From Orychophragmus violaceus (lineage: Eukaryota > Streptophyta > Magnoliopsida > Brassicales > Brassicaceae): a stretch of DNA of 64,000 nt. Each line of letters begins with the position of its first letter. Within the stretch, counting starts at the first letter, position 1. The translations under genes and the position numbers were made by a program. The stretch lies in assembly GCA_030180135.1 (NCBI GenBank), contig CM058230.1:103779503-103843502 (forward strand). Direction: 5' to 3'. The notes beneath the pieces are model-generated. The model had not been told where the DNA came from and did no database searches. It saw only the letters and a list, made by a program, of their open reading frames with translations. Below are positions 55,656 to 64,000 of this stretch, piece after piece.

Positions 55656-56320
55656 TGGGTTCCTGTTCCTACACACACTAGAGCAAGCGATCAAGTGACT
55701 AGGGAACAAAAGGCACAAAATAAGAAGAAAGATCCTAAGCAAACCTATGATAACTTGTGACACAAGCGATGCGTCAAGGACTGACACAAGAGATGGCTCG
55801 GTTGCAAGTATAAATCACGCTCGGTTTTGACAAAAGAGTTTTTTTTGTGGAAAGTTGAAAACCGATTTGAGAAAATATAGGAGATTGAAAATCGATTTTT
55901 GAAGATATGGAAGATCTTTATGAAGTTTGAAAAGATTTAGAAAATTTTTTTTTTTTTTTTTTTTTGAAAACCAGATTTAAACAAAATATGGAAACTAGAA
56001 TATCTTTTTTTTAAATCTAAATATTTCGAAATCTTTTTTTTTTTTTTTTAAGTTGAAAATCGAGTTGCAGGAAGGAAAAAGCTTTGATTCTAAAACCCTA
56101 AGATTGACAAGAAGATTTCGCTTATTGGCTCAAGCACAAAGAAGCGATTTCTAAATTGAATCAAGGATGTAGATCAACAATGAAACTAGATGAAAACAAG
56201 ATACTTTTTATGGTTTTTCGATTTGGAATGCAAACAAATGGAAAACAAACTAAAGCTATAACTAGATGCAAGGAAAACCGAAAGGAAAAAGGGATAGATA
56301 CACCTGATCTAGGAACCTTT
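55656..56320 (-). other. Leader of V
   Basis: Untranslated leader between PBS and gag. It has long oligo-T tracts on the plus strand (55938-55965 and 56033-56049), i.e. oligo-A in the transcript. No other gene. Confidence 0.7.
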
Positions 56321-56334
56321 CGGCTCTGATACCA
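56321..56334 (-). promoter_or_regulatory. Primer-binding site of V
   Basis: On the minus strand TGGTATCAGAGCCG, initiator tRNA-Met complement, one base after the 5' LTR. Confidence 0.9.
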
Positions 56335-56335
56335 G

Positions 56336-57168
56336 ATGATGCAAGATGGAAGCGTGTTTGACGTAGAACAGGGACTGAAGTCTCTCTATTCTAGATCGTG
56401 GGTGAAGTTGTGGTGAGATGGATTCAAACCTCGGGTCTCTAGACTCCTTAGAATGAACGTGAGATGATTGAATGGATAGAGGATGGATTGAATGTCGCCA
56501 CACAAGAGATGAAAGATCTTGTGATAAGACTGAATCTAAGGTCGCTTGATATGACTCACAAGAAAGCTTAGAATCGAAAAGGAGTTTTCTCTCAAAGAAG
56601 AAGAACTGCGTTATTGTATTGATACTTGGTAAATGATACACGGCTGCTAAGGATCCTTATAAAGGGGATCGTGCAGCTGTTGCCTTCTAGGGCAGAAAAC
56701 CTAATTACAACGGCTACTAAATACTAAAATATCCTATGGTCCGACTTTAAAGTAATACATGGAAACTTGACTTACTTAACGACTAATACAGACTCTGACT
56801 CAGACAACTAATGTAATACTTGGACCTGCAAAATGAACAAACACAATATATGAATTGAAATCATACCTTATTGAGCGTGTGTGGTCGTCCATGGTTGGGC
56901 CTAAGTGGGCTGAATTGAGAAGATCATCATCGAGTCTTCAATTGTCTTCATTTGGGCCTCTAAACGCTCCACTTGATAATCTCGAGCTAGGAGACTCTGA
57001 ATGGATGTGTTGAACAGTGCTCTGAGTCTTCTAGTTCCTGATCTTGTCCTCGGAGGATCTCTCATGGTCGTCACGTCTTGAGCAGCAGGTACTTCTTCTA
57101 GGTCTTCTTGACGTATATCTACGCTTGAGTCAATGCTTGAGTCGATGCTTGAGTCAATTTCCTCATCA
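56336..57168 (-). repeat. 5' LTR of V
   Basis: 833 bp, the partner of 50446-51278. It carries a second copy of the pol C-terminal coding sequence (57168-56901) without an upstream frame; the flanking TSD supplies an apparent Met by chance. Confidence 0.92.
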
Positions 57169-57173
57169 TATAG

Positions 57174-58224
57174 CAAGTACATGGTGGCAATTACTTAATA
57201 TCTAAAACCAAGCTTGAAAGGCTCCTACAAGTGGAGAGTTTCTACGGCTAATGCAGCAACCATTGCTTCATTCCAGACGCGCAGTTCCACTTGTCCTTTC
57301 TCCAACGTTCTACTGTTGCGTAGGTCCTGCATATTTCAAAAATATCAGTACTACAACTAGTATCCAATACTCACGTAGAACTTGAAATAATAACACAATA
57401 CCTGAAGAAGAAGTCCCATACATCTTCTCCATCTCTTGTGAATCTTCCAAGAATTTAATGCAATTTCTCTTCCAATGCCCAAACTCTTTACAGTAGCAGC
57501 ATTTACCAACATTAGATGGGCCTGACTTGGGCTTAAAAGATGACACAAGCTTATCCCGATTCCAAATCTGAACGGCCTTGCCTCCACCCTTGTCTATACA
57601 AGATTTCTCAAATCTATTACCCTTTATGATGTTTTGCTCTGCTGTCTTGAGCATGCCATGCAGCTCAGTCAACGTCTTCGTCAAGCCTTTCTTGATATAG
57701 CTCTTTATGAACTTATCATAGCTTGACGGCAGTGACTTTAAAATGATTTCAGTAGCCAACTCTAGGCTAACAGGACAATCCAGTTTCCCCAGGTTATCAA
57801 TGTAACCCATCACTTTAATGACATGAGGACTCACTGGAGCATCCTTTGGTAGCTTGCACCCAATGAGAGACTTAACCATCTGGTATCTCTCAACTCGTGC
57901 CTGATCCTGAAACTTCAGTTTCAGGCTGGTTATCATCTCTATTGGCGACTCCACGTTCTCGTATTGACTCTTCAAGTCCGAGTTCATGGTAGCCAACATC
58001 AGACCACACACATCTACCACATCAATATAATGCTTGTTCCAAGCATCATATACTGCATGCGAGGCATTGGTCCCAAGTTTCTCGGGGAGAGCTTTCTCAA
58101 GGACATAGTCCTTACTCTCTTGCTTGAGAACTATTCTCAAATTCCGATACCAATCCAGGAAATTTGATCCATTTAACTTGTCCTTCTCAAGGACGGATCG
58201 CAATGAGAAAGTAGTTTTAGACAT
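57174..58224 (-). pseudogene. gag and protease start of Copia W
   Basis: ATG 58224 opens 304 aa: capsid-type gag (SKTTFSLRSVLEKDKLNGSN ... SPHVIKVMGYIDNLGKLDCP) and zinc knuckle CCYCKEFGHWKRNC. The frame is lost around 57400, where the protease D-T-G motif should follow. A further remnant (EKGQVELRVWNEAMVAALAV, about 57300-57240) reaches the V insertion at 57173. It is much better preserved than W pol. Confidence 0.85.
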
Positions 58225-59677
58225 AAGCTGAAATCCAAGAAAAACAAAGATTTAGTTATGTATTCCATGAAATGAGAAATCTTATCTAATAAGAAAACTC
58301 GCATTATATTCAAACAATATTTCCTCTATGAATATAATGATCCAAGATCCATACTTCACCAAAATCAGAATGGACGACTCGCCATCACCCAAAATTTAGT
58401 TATCTAGGTAAGCAAATCATTGCTAATTGTACCCAGTACAACTCTTGGTCGCAGATAAGACAATCCATGTCTCATATACTCTGACGTCTCTGGGCCCAGA
58501 ACTTCTGATAGGCCAGTCAAGTAAAACAATCTCTTCAGTCTTGTGATCACTGACAGTCGCACTGCAAGTCTATCAATGATCACCTGTCTTACTCATGTAA
58601 TTGTGGATACCAAGGACTCCAAGACTATCCAACAACGAAACGAGTCTTGACAGTAGACAAGATTGGGCAAGACATCAAGGTCACTTGATATTAAGTTGAG
58701 GAAACGAAACTCTAAAAGGTTAGCAAATCAATCTCTTAGGTCATGTAATTTTCGATGTCAAGCACTGCAAGTCCATCAACATAATTACCTGCCTTACTCA
58801 CGTAATTGTGGACACCAAGCTCTTGGCTAGACCATCACACAACGAAATGAGTCTTGATAGTTGACCATAATGAAGCTAAGCTTTGATCTAATACACATCC
58901 AATGTGTATCAAAATGGATTTAGAACATTTAATCTTGATACATATCCAATATGCATCCAAGAAGTGTTTTAATTGTTCTTTATCAACTAGGTTTAATTCG
59001 AGTTTGGTTTTGCAAATTCAAGGTTCAATAACCAGAATTGTGAGCACTGTGTCGATCGACGCAGACCATGTATGTCGATCGACACCACCAAACAAAACCG
59101 GACTTCAATAACCGATTAATCCAATTAACCCGGTTTATTGAACCGGTCATGTCGATCGACATAACCTATGTGTGACTGTCGACATAGACCCAAACCGGAG
59201 ACAGTTTTGATAACCGGTCCAATCCAATTGAACCGATTTATCAGATCAATCTGATCTTAACCGATCAAATCGGTTTATTCTAATTGAGATAATCAGTTCA
59301 ATCCAATTAAACCAATTCATCCAAATTAAAACGATCTGATCGGACTTAACCAAGCATGATAACCGGTCCAATCCAATTGATCCGATCAACCATTCGCAAG
59401 GTCTGTGTCGACCGACACTTAACCTGTGTCGATCGACACAGTAGGCATTCAGGTTTTCTACGCGAAAACCCTAGCCGCCGATCCTGATGAATTAACTATT
59501 CTGTGTCGACCGACAAACCTTTTGTGTCGATCGACACAATACGAAAACTCAGAATCCGATTTCAGTTTCAATCGATCTAACATGCTTTTGTTCATAAAAC
59601 TATTATGAGCGAATTCAATTCATTATATTCAATTAAACAGGCTGATTCAATGAAAAACCCTAAGGCTCTGATACCAC
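58225..59677 (-). promoter_or_regulatory. Leader and PBS of W with palindrome array
   Basis: The PBS (minus GTGGTATCAGAGC) is at 59677-59665. The leader carries paired palindromes with centres at 59055/59078, about 59152/59175, 59411/59432 and 59509/59530, separated by AACCGGTT/CCAATTGAACC words, as in the leader of Y. A duplicated segment about the spacing of CTTGGTATCCAC-like blocks lies at 58600 and 58810. No ORF. Confidence 0.75.
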
Positions 59678-60175
59678 TGATGGAATTCCTAGCAGTTCCT
59701 AATCCGATTAGGCAACCCTAAGTCTGAATTCCTAGCCTAGGATCAAAGGGTTTGTGTTATTGAAACATGGATCTCGCGTTTACCTTGTTTTGGCAGCGGA
59801 ATATGGTCAGATAAACGAGATCTCTAGAGCGCCTCAGATGTTGCGCCTCTATAGCAGTCCACACGCACACAAGCTGGAATCTGCCGGGATGCTAGTGCCG
59901 GGAATCGGATCTCCTGGGAGTTTCTCAATTTAGAGAGGTGGCTTCAGTTGTTCTATCAAGAACACCCTTAAGTCAAATTCGAGCCTCATATCGAATATAT
60001 AGGCTTTCAATCTCGACCTAATTACCCAGTAATTGAACCGGGTCAATTTAAGTCATAATCCGAAACATCAGTTTCGGAATCGACCCCGTGTCGATCGATA
60101 CACCTAGTGGTGTCGATCGAAACACCTCTCAAAACTTGAATTCAATGCATATCCAATACACATTGACCAGACCAT
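59678..60175 (-). repeat. 5' LTR of W, visible part
   Basis: Matches 46798-47295 with about eight differences, including one 1-bp insertion, and stops abruptly at GACCAGACCAT, where the LTR of U begins. The remaining roughly 215 bp should lie to the right of U, outside the window. Confidence 0.85.
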
Positions 60176-61731
60176 TGATATACTTGTATTTTCATGCATT
60201 TAGGCTAATGTTAGGATCATGTTTTACTTCTTTTTAGTTTCCTTTAACTTCATTTCTTTGGTCATTGGTGTGTTTAGAGTATATGATCATCTAGAGCTAG
60301 GTTAAGGCATTCTAGGCTTGCATTTGGAGTGTTTCTTATGTTTTGTAGGTTCTTGGAGTGGCTAAGGATGTTTGGAAGAGTTTGGAGGCCAAAGGAGTGA
60401 TTGCAAGTGAAATGGTGATGAAGGACCAAACCGATGAGCTTGAAAGATTGAGTCATATGAAGATGTTACGTTAACTTTTAGCTCTGGGATTCTAAAAAAA
60501 AATCATGGGAAATTGAGTTAGCTTTCTAATGGAGGTGGTTTGAAGTCATTCGGAGCTATATGGAAAGAGTTATGCCTGATTTACTGGATGCATCTCAACA
60601 CAGTCTTCATATCGGGTTGCATATCGGCCAGCCAACCGATACGACCTCTCGGATTAATTTTTGTGCATCCATATCGGTTGGCATATCGGTTCAGCCAACC
60701 GATACGCTCCTTCGACAGAAAATCCGAGAGCTCGTATCGGTCGGTGTATCGACCGGCCCGACCGATACGCGTCCCAGAAATTGCCTTGGATCCGGGTCAA
60801 CACCCGGTTTGTTCCGGGTTGACCCGGCTCGCACCCTATTGACTATTTAAGCCAAAAACCTATTTTTTTATTGCATCTTAAGCTTTATTTTAGGTTCTAA
60901 ACATTTTGTAAGAACAAGTTTGATTTTTGGTTAATCTAGTACTCTTTTCTTGTGATTTCTCTCTTTGATTATCCAATCTATCTCTATTCTCAATGATCAA
61001 CACTATTTCTATGGATTTTGTTGTTCATATGATGATTAGTGAGTAGTTCTTCATAGGGCTTATGGGTTAGGTAGGATTAGGTTGATTAGGAGTGATCAAT
61101 GGATTTTTAATGTTTGATTGTTTAAAATCTCGTCTGTCAAAGTGTGCTTAATGTCTAATTAGCCTTGATCAAGTTGATTAGGATGCTTAAGATTTCTTGT
61201 TCACCATGTGTTCGATGAAATTCCTGTTCATAGCTTTGATAGAACTTTCACATCTAGCGCATGAGAATGTATGTTTAGAGTGATTGTTAGTTGTTTGGAA
61301 CTTGTTTGATTGCTTGCTTGATTCTAATTCACAAATGAGAATTTGTTCTTGGATTAGGCTTAAGTAAAGAGATTAGTATTAAGAGATTAAACTGATCGTA
61401 TCGTTGTGTTCCTTACTAGGAGGTTAGCTTGTTTGAAGTTCGAATTAGGATCCTTGATCATCCCGAGTCACCTGTCCGTTGACCTTAACCTTATGCCCTA
61501 TCTTTATCATTGATTGAATTCGCATTCGTTTACTTGCCTTTTACTTACTTCTGTTTGAATTGTTCTCGTTAGGATTGTTAGAAACCAAAAACTTAATTGA
61601 GTGATTTGACTCTGAAGGTTTAGTGACTACTTATTGGTTTTATCCGTCCCAGAATAGGTTCGATACCTCAAGACTACACGATAAGCTTGAGGAATTGGTA
61701 CCTCAAAGGATTAAGAAAATCCTAGCTATCA
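60176..61731 (+). repeat. 5' LTR of U
   Basis: About 1556 bp, TG...CA termini. Two inverted-repeat clusters of TATCGG(T/C)(T/C)GG words lie at 60617-60705 and 60731-60772, the counterpart of the CGATCG pairs in S. It is only distantly similar to the LTR of S apart from the termini and the end of U5. Confidence 0.75.
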
Positions 61732-61734
61732 ATT

Positions 61735-61790
61735 TGGCGCCGTTGCCGGGGATTGAGAAAATTCTTGTTATCAATTTGGCGCCGTTGCCA
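61735..61790 (+). promoter_or_regulatory. Duplicated primer-binding site of U
   Basis: PBS copy 1 is TGGCGCCGTTGCCGGGGA at 61735-61752. A second TGGCGCCGTTGCCA stands at 61777-61790, in a 42-bp direct repeat whose shared part begins AGAAAAT(C/T)CT and runs through ATCAATTTGGCGCCGTTGCC. Only the first copy lies at the LTR border with the full 18-bp complement. Confidence 0.85.
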
Positions 61791-61877
61791 TTTTGGGATT
61801 CTGGATATATCGATTCGTTTTCTATTCCTTTTTAGTTCAAGTCTTTGTTACTAAATTTGCTCCTTCTTCTAGCTTTG

Positions 61878-62480
61878 ATGTCAGGTGCAAGTATTGTTGA
61901 GCCAACACATGAGGAGAATACTCAAGTCCAAGATGACTTCTTGAAAGAAGCTGAAGAGACTATAAAGGAATTTGAATTGCTTCTTGGTTGTACAGTTGGT
62001 AAAGACCTTGTAGTGCGGTATGAAGATGATGATGATGAAGGGACAATCATGGGTCACTCAACCAATATCAACAATGAAGAAGTAGGAGAAGTTGTGAGAG
62101 ATGAGGAGGAGCCTTATGAAGATGAGTTGGTTGTTGAGTACAAGAACATCAAGGAAGAGAGCATACAAGATGAGCCCTCAATCATGGAAGAAGAGCCAAA
62201 GCAACCAATTCACAAGAAAGAGCCAATTGGAGGAAATCTTATAGAGAAGCAAGATGACCTTAAGGAAGAAGCCTTCAAGGAGGATGAAGAAGATGGATCT
62301 CCAATGGCTCAACCCCCTCACAATCTTCTTGGTATAGTCTCTACCACACCACTGAGCTCTCATGATCCAAGGAAGATTCCCTTTGAGGAGATAAGGATGA
62401 AGGAGTTTAGGGGGTGGTTCTACGATGAGTATGATCCCGGTGATACAAACTCATGCCACATCCCTAACCAAAAAGAGTGA
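61878..62480 (+). CDS. Acidic ORF of Athila-like element U, function unknown
   Basis: 200 aa from ATG 61878 (MSGASIVEPTHEENTQVQDD) to TGA 62478; the frame is open 11 codons upstream without ATG. It is very Glu/Asp-rich, with Glu-Glu and Lys-Glu clusters, e.g. IKEFELLLGC near the N-terminus and EPYEDELVVEYKNIKEES. It ends in a Pro/Trp/Tyr segment (EEIRMKEFRGWFYDEYDPGD). No capsid, zinc knuckle or enzyme motif is seen. By position it replaces gag; it may be a shortened gag relic. Confidence 0.5.
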   Translation: MSGASIVEPTHEENTQVQDDFLKEAEETIKEFELLLGCTVGKDLVVRYEDDDDEGTIMGHSTNINNEEVGEVVRDEEEPYEDELVVEYKNIKEESIQDEPSIMEEEPKQPIHKKEPIGGNLIEKQDDLKEEAFKEDEEDGSPMAQPPHNLLGIVSTTPLSSHDPRKIPFEEIRMKEFRGWFYDEYDPGDTNSCHIPNQKE

Positions 62481-64000
62481 AGGGATAGTCAAGCTAAGTG
62501 ACTCAAAACAAGCGCACTTGGGAGACATTCCCATGTTTATCCTTTTTTAATTCTGATGTTTTGCCTGTTAATTTTGATGCTTTGCTTTGAGATTTATTAG
62601 GTTTTGGTCATTTGGTGAGGTTGTGGGCTCATTGGTGTTAAGTAAAGGCCATGGGAATGAAGGAAAAGAAACAGGGGGTCAGTATCGGCCTCCGTATCGG
62701 CTGGCCAAGCCGATACATGTCTTAGCGGATTTAATCCGAGAGTCGATATCGGTCGGCGTATCGGTTGGACAGGCCGATACCCTCTCACTGCCCAGGTTCA
62801 CTCAACCGATACGCCTTCTCTTGGACCAGGTAACACTCCAACTTGTACATACTTACATTTTAGCTTCTTTTCTTTCTTTTTCTCCTTTTGTTGAGTCTCT
62901 CTCTCGAGCTTACTTTCCCACCGAGACGGTGTGAACTAAGTTTGGGGGAGAGGCTAGTTGCTAACCATGTTTTCTTTGTTCTTATTTTCGATTTCCTCAC
63001 TTTGAGTCTCATGCATTTCATTTATGGCATAGAAAAAACCAAAAAAATTGAAAAAATTTCAAAAAATTTCAAAAAGAAAGCATGTAGTTGCACTTGCATC
63101 ATAGGATCGAGTCTAGTTGCATCATATAGGACGCATGCATAGGGAGCAATGATTGAAATTCCTTGTAAGACTGATTGAGTGATGACTTGTTCTTTATGCT
63201 AGTTGTTTGAGCTAGTTGATTGTCCTAAGATTGCAATTCAAGAAAGGCTAGAAAAGTTAAGACGAACCATGCTAGGATTGCTTGCTTTGAAACTTGATTT
63301 GAAACTGAAATAGGCTTTGAATTGACACTAGTTCTACCTAAGTGAGAACTTTAATGATGACATCTAATTATCTTACTCATGCTCTGTGTGCTAAACTCGT
63401 GGATACCCTAAAATATTTGAGCATTCTTATCCTTTCTATCCCTCTCTACTTGCTCAAATAGACTTCCATACCTTTCACCACCCTTCTTTCAAGCCACAAA
63501 CACTATCTTGAGTGGTAGGACTATTTGGAATGAGCTTGGTAAAAAGTGTTGAGTATGAGGCGACTAGGAGAAATTTCCATATAGATGCAAGCTCAGCACC
63601 TTTAGCTTTGCAATAGGCTAGAATCCAAGTTTGGGGGAGGAATTGGGAAAGGAGAAAGAGAGTAAAGAAAGGGAAGAATGAAAGGGATTTTGGTTGGGAT
63701 CTTATGTTTGTTGGCAAAGTGTTTTAAAAGAAGAAAAGCTCTTATGTGTTTAAAGAAAAGAAAAGTGTCTCATATTTTGAAATGAAAAGAAGCCAAAGGC
63801 TCACCTTAAAGAAAGAAAAGAGACCATTGCTAAAGAAAGATTTGAGCTAAGTTAAAAAGAAAAGATTTGCCACTGTTTTGAAAAGTCTTTATTGATCCTT
63901 AGGGAGTTTGATTGGAAGGTATCTGATTGAGAAAGGGGATGAGGCAAAAATAGCCTTGGTCAAGGGTAGTATCTATTTAGGTGGGCTAGACTAGGAGAAG
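62481..64000 (+). other. 3' non-coding region of U
   Basis: Contains the Athila-type GACTCAAAACAAGCGC motif (62501-62516), two further TATCGG inverted-repeat pairs (62683-62714 and 62747-62780), AAGTTTGGGGGAG at 62938-62950 and again at 63627-63639, an A-rich tract at 63028-63080 and a purine-rich GAAAAGAAAAG zone at 63640-63860. No gene recognised. Confidence 0.65.

Larger units (their letters stand above)
50446..57168 (-). mobile_element. CRM-like chromovirus Gypsy element V, nearly intact
   Basis: 6723 bp between TSDs TATAG (50441-50445 and 57169-57173), with 833-bp LTRs differing at about six positions (0.7%), the youngest insertion in the window. On the minus strand: 5' LTR 57168-56336, PBS 56334-56321, leader, gag-pol 55655-51011 with one stop and one 1-nt frameshift, polypurine tract 51291-51279 and 3' LTR 51278-50446. 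Gag-pol sequence style (protease IDGGSCTN, pol ending within the LTR) suggests the CRM clade, whose members favour centromeres. Clade assignment is by recall. Confidence 0.9.
46798..60175 (-). mobile_element. Copia retrotransposon W, related to Y, split by V and U
   Basis: Minus-strand element with 3' LTR 47510-46798, decayed pol (50440-48342), gag (58224-57174), leader, PBS and a 5' LTR of which only 59678-60175 is visible. It is interrupted in the protease region by Gypsy V (TSD TATAG) and in its 5' LTR by U at 60176. LTR sequences, leader and 3' UTR are related to those of Y. LTR divergence over the shared 500 bp is only about 1.6%, although its pol is badly damaged. Confidence 0.88.
60176..64000 (+). 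mobile_element. Athila-like element U (5' part), runs off the window
   Basis: TGATATACTTGTATTTTC begins an Athila-type LTR that ends CTATCA at 61731 and is followed by the TGGCGCCGTTGCCGGGGA primer site (duplicated). An acidic ORF, the GACTCAAAACAAGCGC motif (62501-62516) and two AAGTTTGGGGGAG tracts follow. As in S, no pol is seen. The 3' LTR is not in the window. Confidence 0.8.

Overview
The window is plant nuclear heterochromatin, most likely pericentromeric DNA of a Brassicaceae species. The lineage guess rests on Athila-like LTRs, Tat-type Gypsy with an antisense ORF, a CRM-like chromovirus, SIRE/Endovir-type Copia and a DUF4283-type LINE. I cannot name the species. No intact cellular gene was found. 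The only host-gene trace is a decayed set of CTP synthase exons (minus strand, 2791-3932). A 500-base assembly gap lies at 12792-13291.

Layout from left to right. 1-4746: AT-rich spacer, a LINE without ORF2 (647-2623, 11-bp target-site duplication), the CTP synthase exons split by a Harbinger-type MITE (3219-3650), and an A/T low-complexity tract. 4747-10720: a decayed Tat-lineage Gypsy element with both LTRs; a second Tat LTR plus gag start lies inside it, and a spliced antisense ORF lies near its 3' end. 10721-15632: a Copia-like LTR fragment, a probable non-autonomous hAT element and a long Gypsy-type solo LTR that contains the gap.

From about 16.4 kb to the right edge almost everything lies inside one very old minus-strand Copia element, here called T. 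Its RNase H is cut by a composite SIRE-lineage Copia, X (16501-39930; LTR-int-LTR-int-LTR; TSD GTTAG). The second internal part of X is cut by Copia Y (23533-38436; TSD CTTTG). The 3' UTR of Y is cut by an intact minus-strand Copia, Z (29728-37372; TSD AGTTA). The RT of T is cut by S, an Athila-like element without pol (41368-46553; TSD GTCTT). Further along, T is cut by the minus-strand Copia W (from 46798). W carries the young CRM-like Gypsy V (50446-57168; TSD TATAG) in its protease region. The far LTR of W is split by another Athila-like element, U (60176 to the edge).

LTR divergences, counted by eye, agree with the nesting: V about 0.7%, W 1.6%, Z 2%, S 2.5-3%, Y 4.3%. Z encodes an uninterrupted 1324-aa polyprotein and could be autonomous. 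V has only two coding lesions.

The least expected signal is a paired palindrome built on CGATCG/CGGTCG. The two half-sites sit 21-23 bp apart (two helical turns), and the motif recurs in Copia Y, Copia W and the unrelated Athila-like S. U carries an analogous but different pair built on TATCGG. Other notable points: the CRM-like pol ends inside its own 3' LTR, the primer-binding site of U is duplicated, the polypurine tract is doubled in S and U, and the composite X has one TSD around three LTRs.
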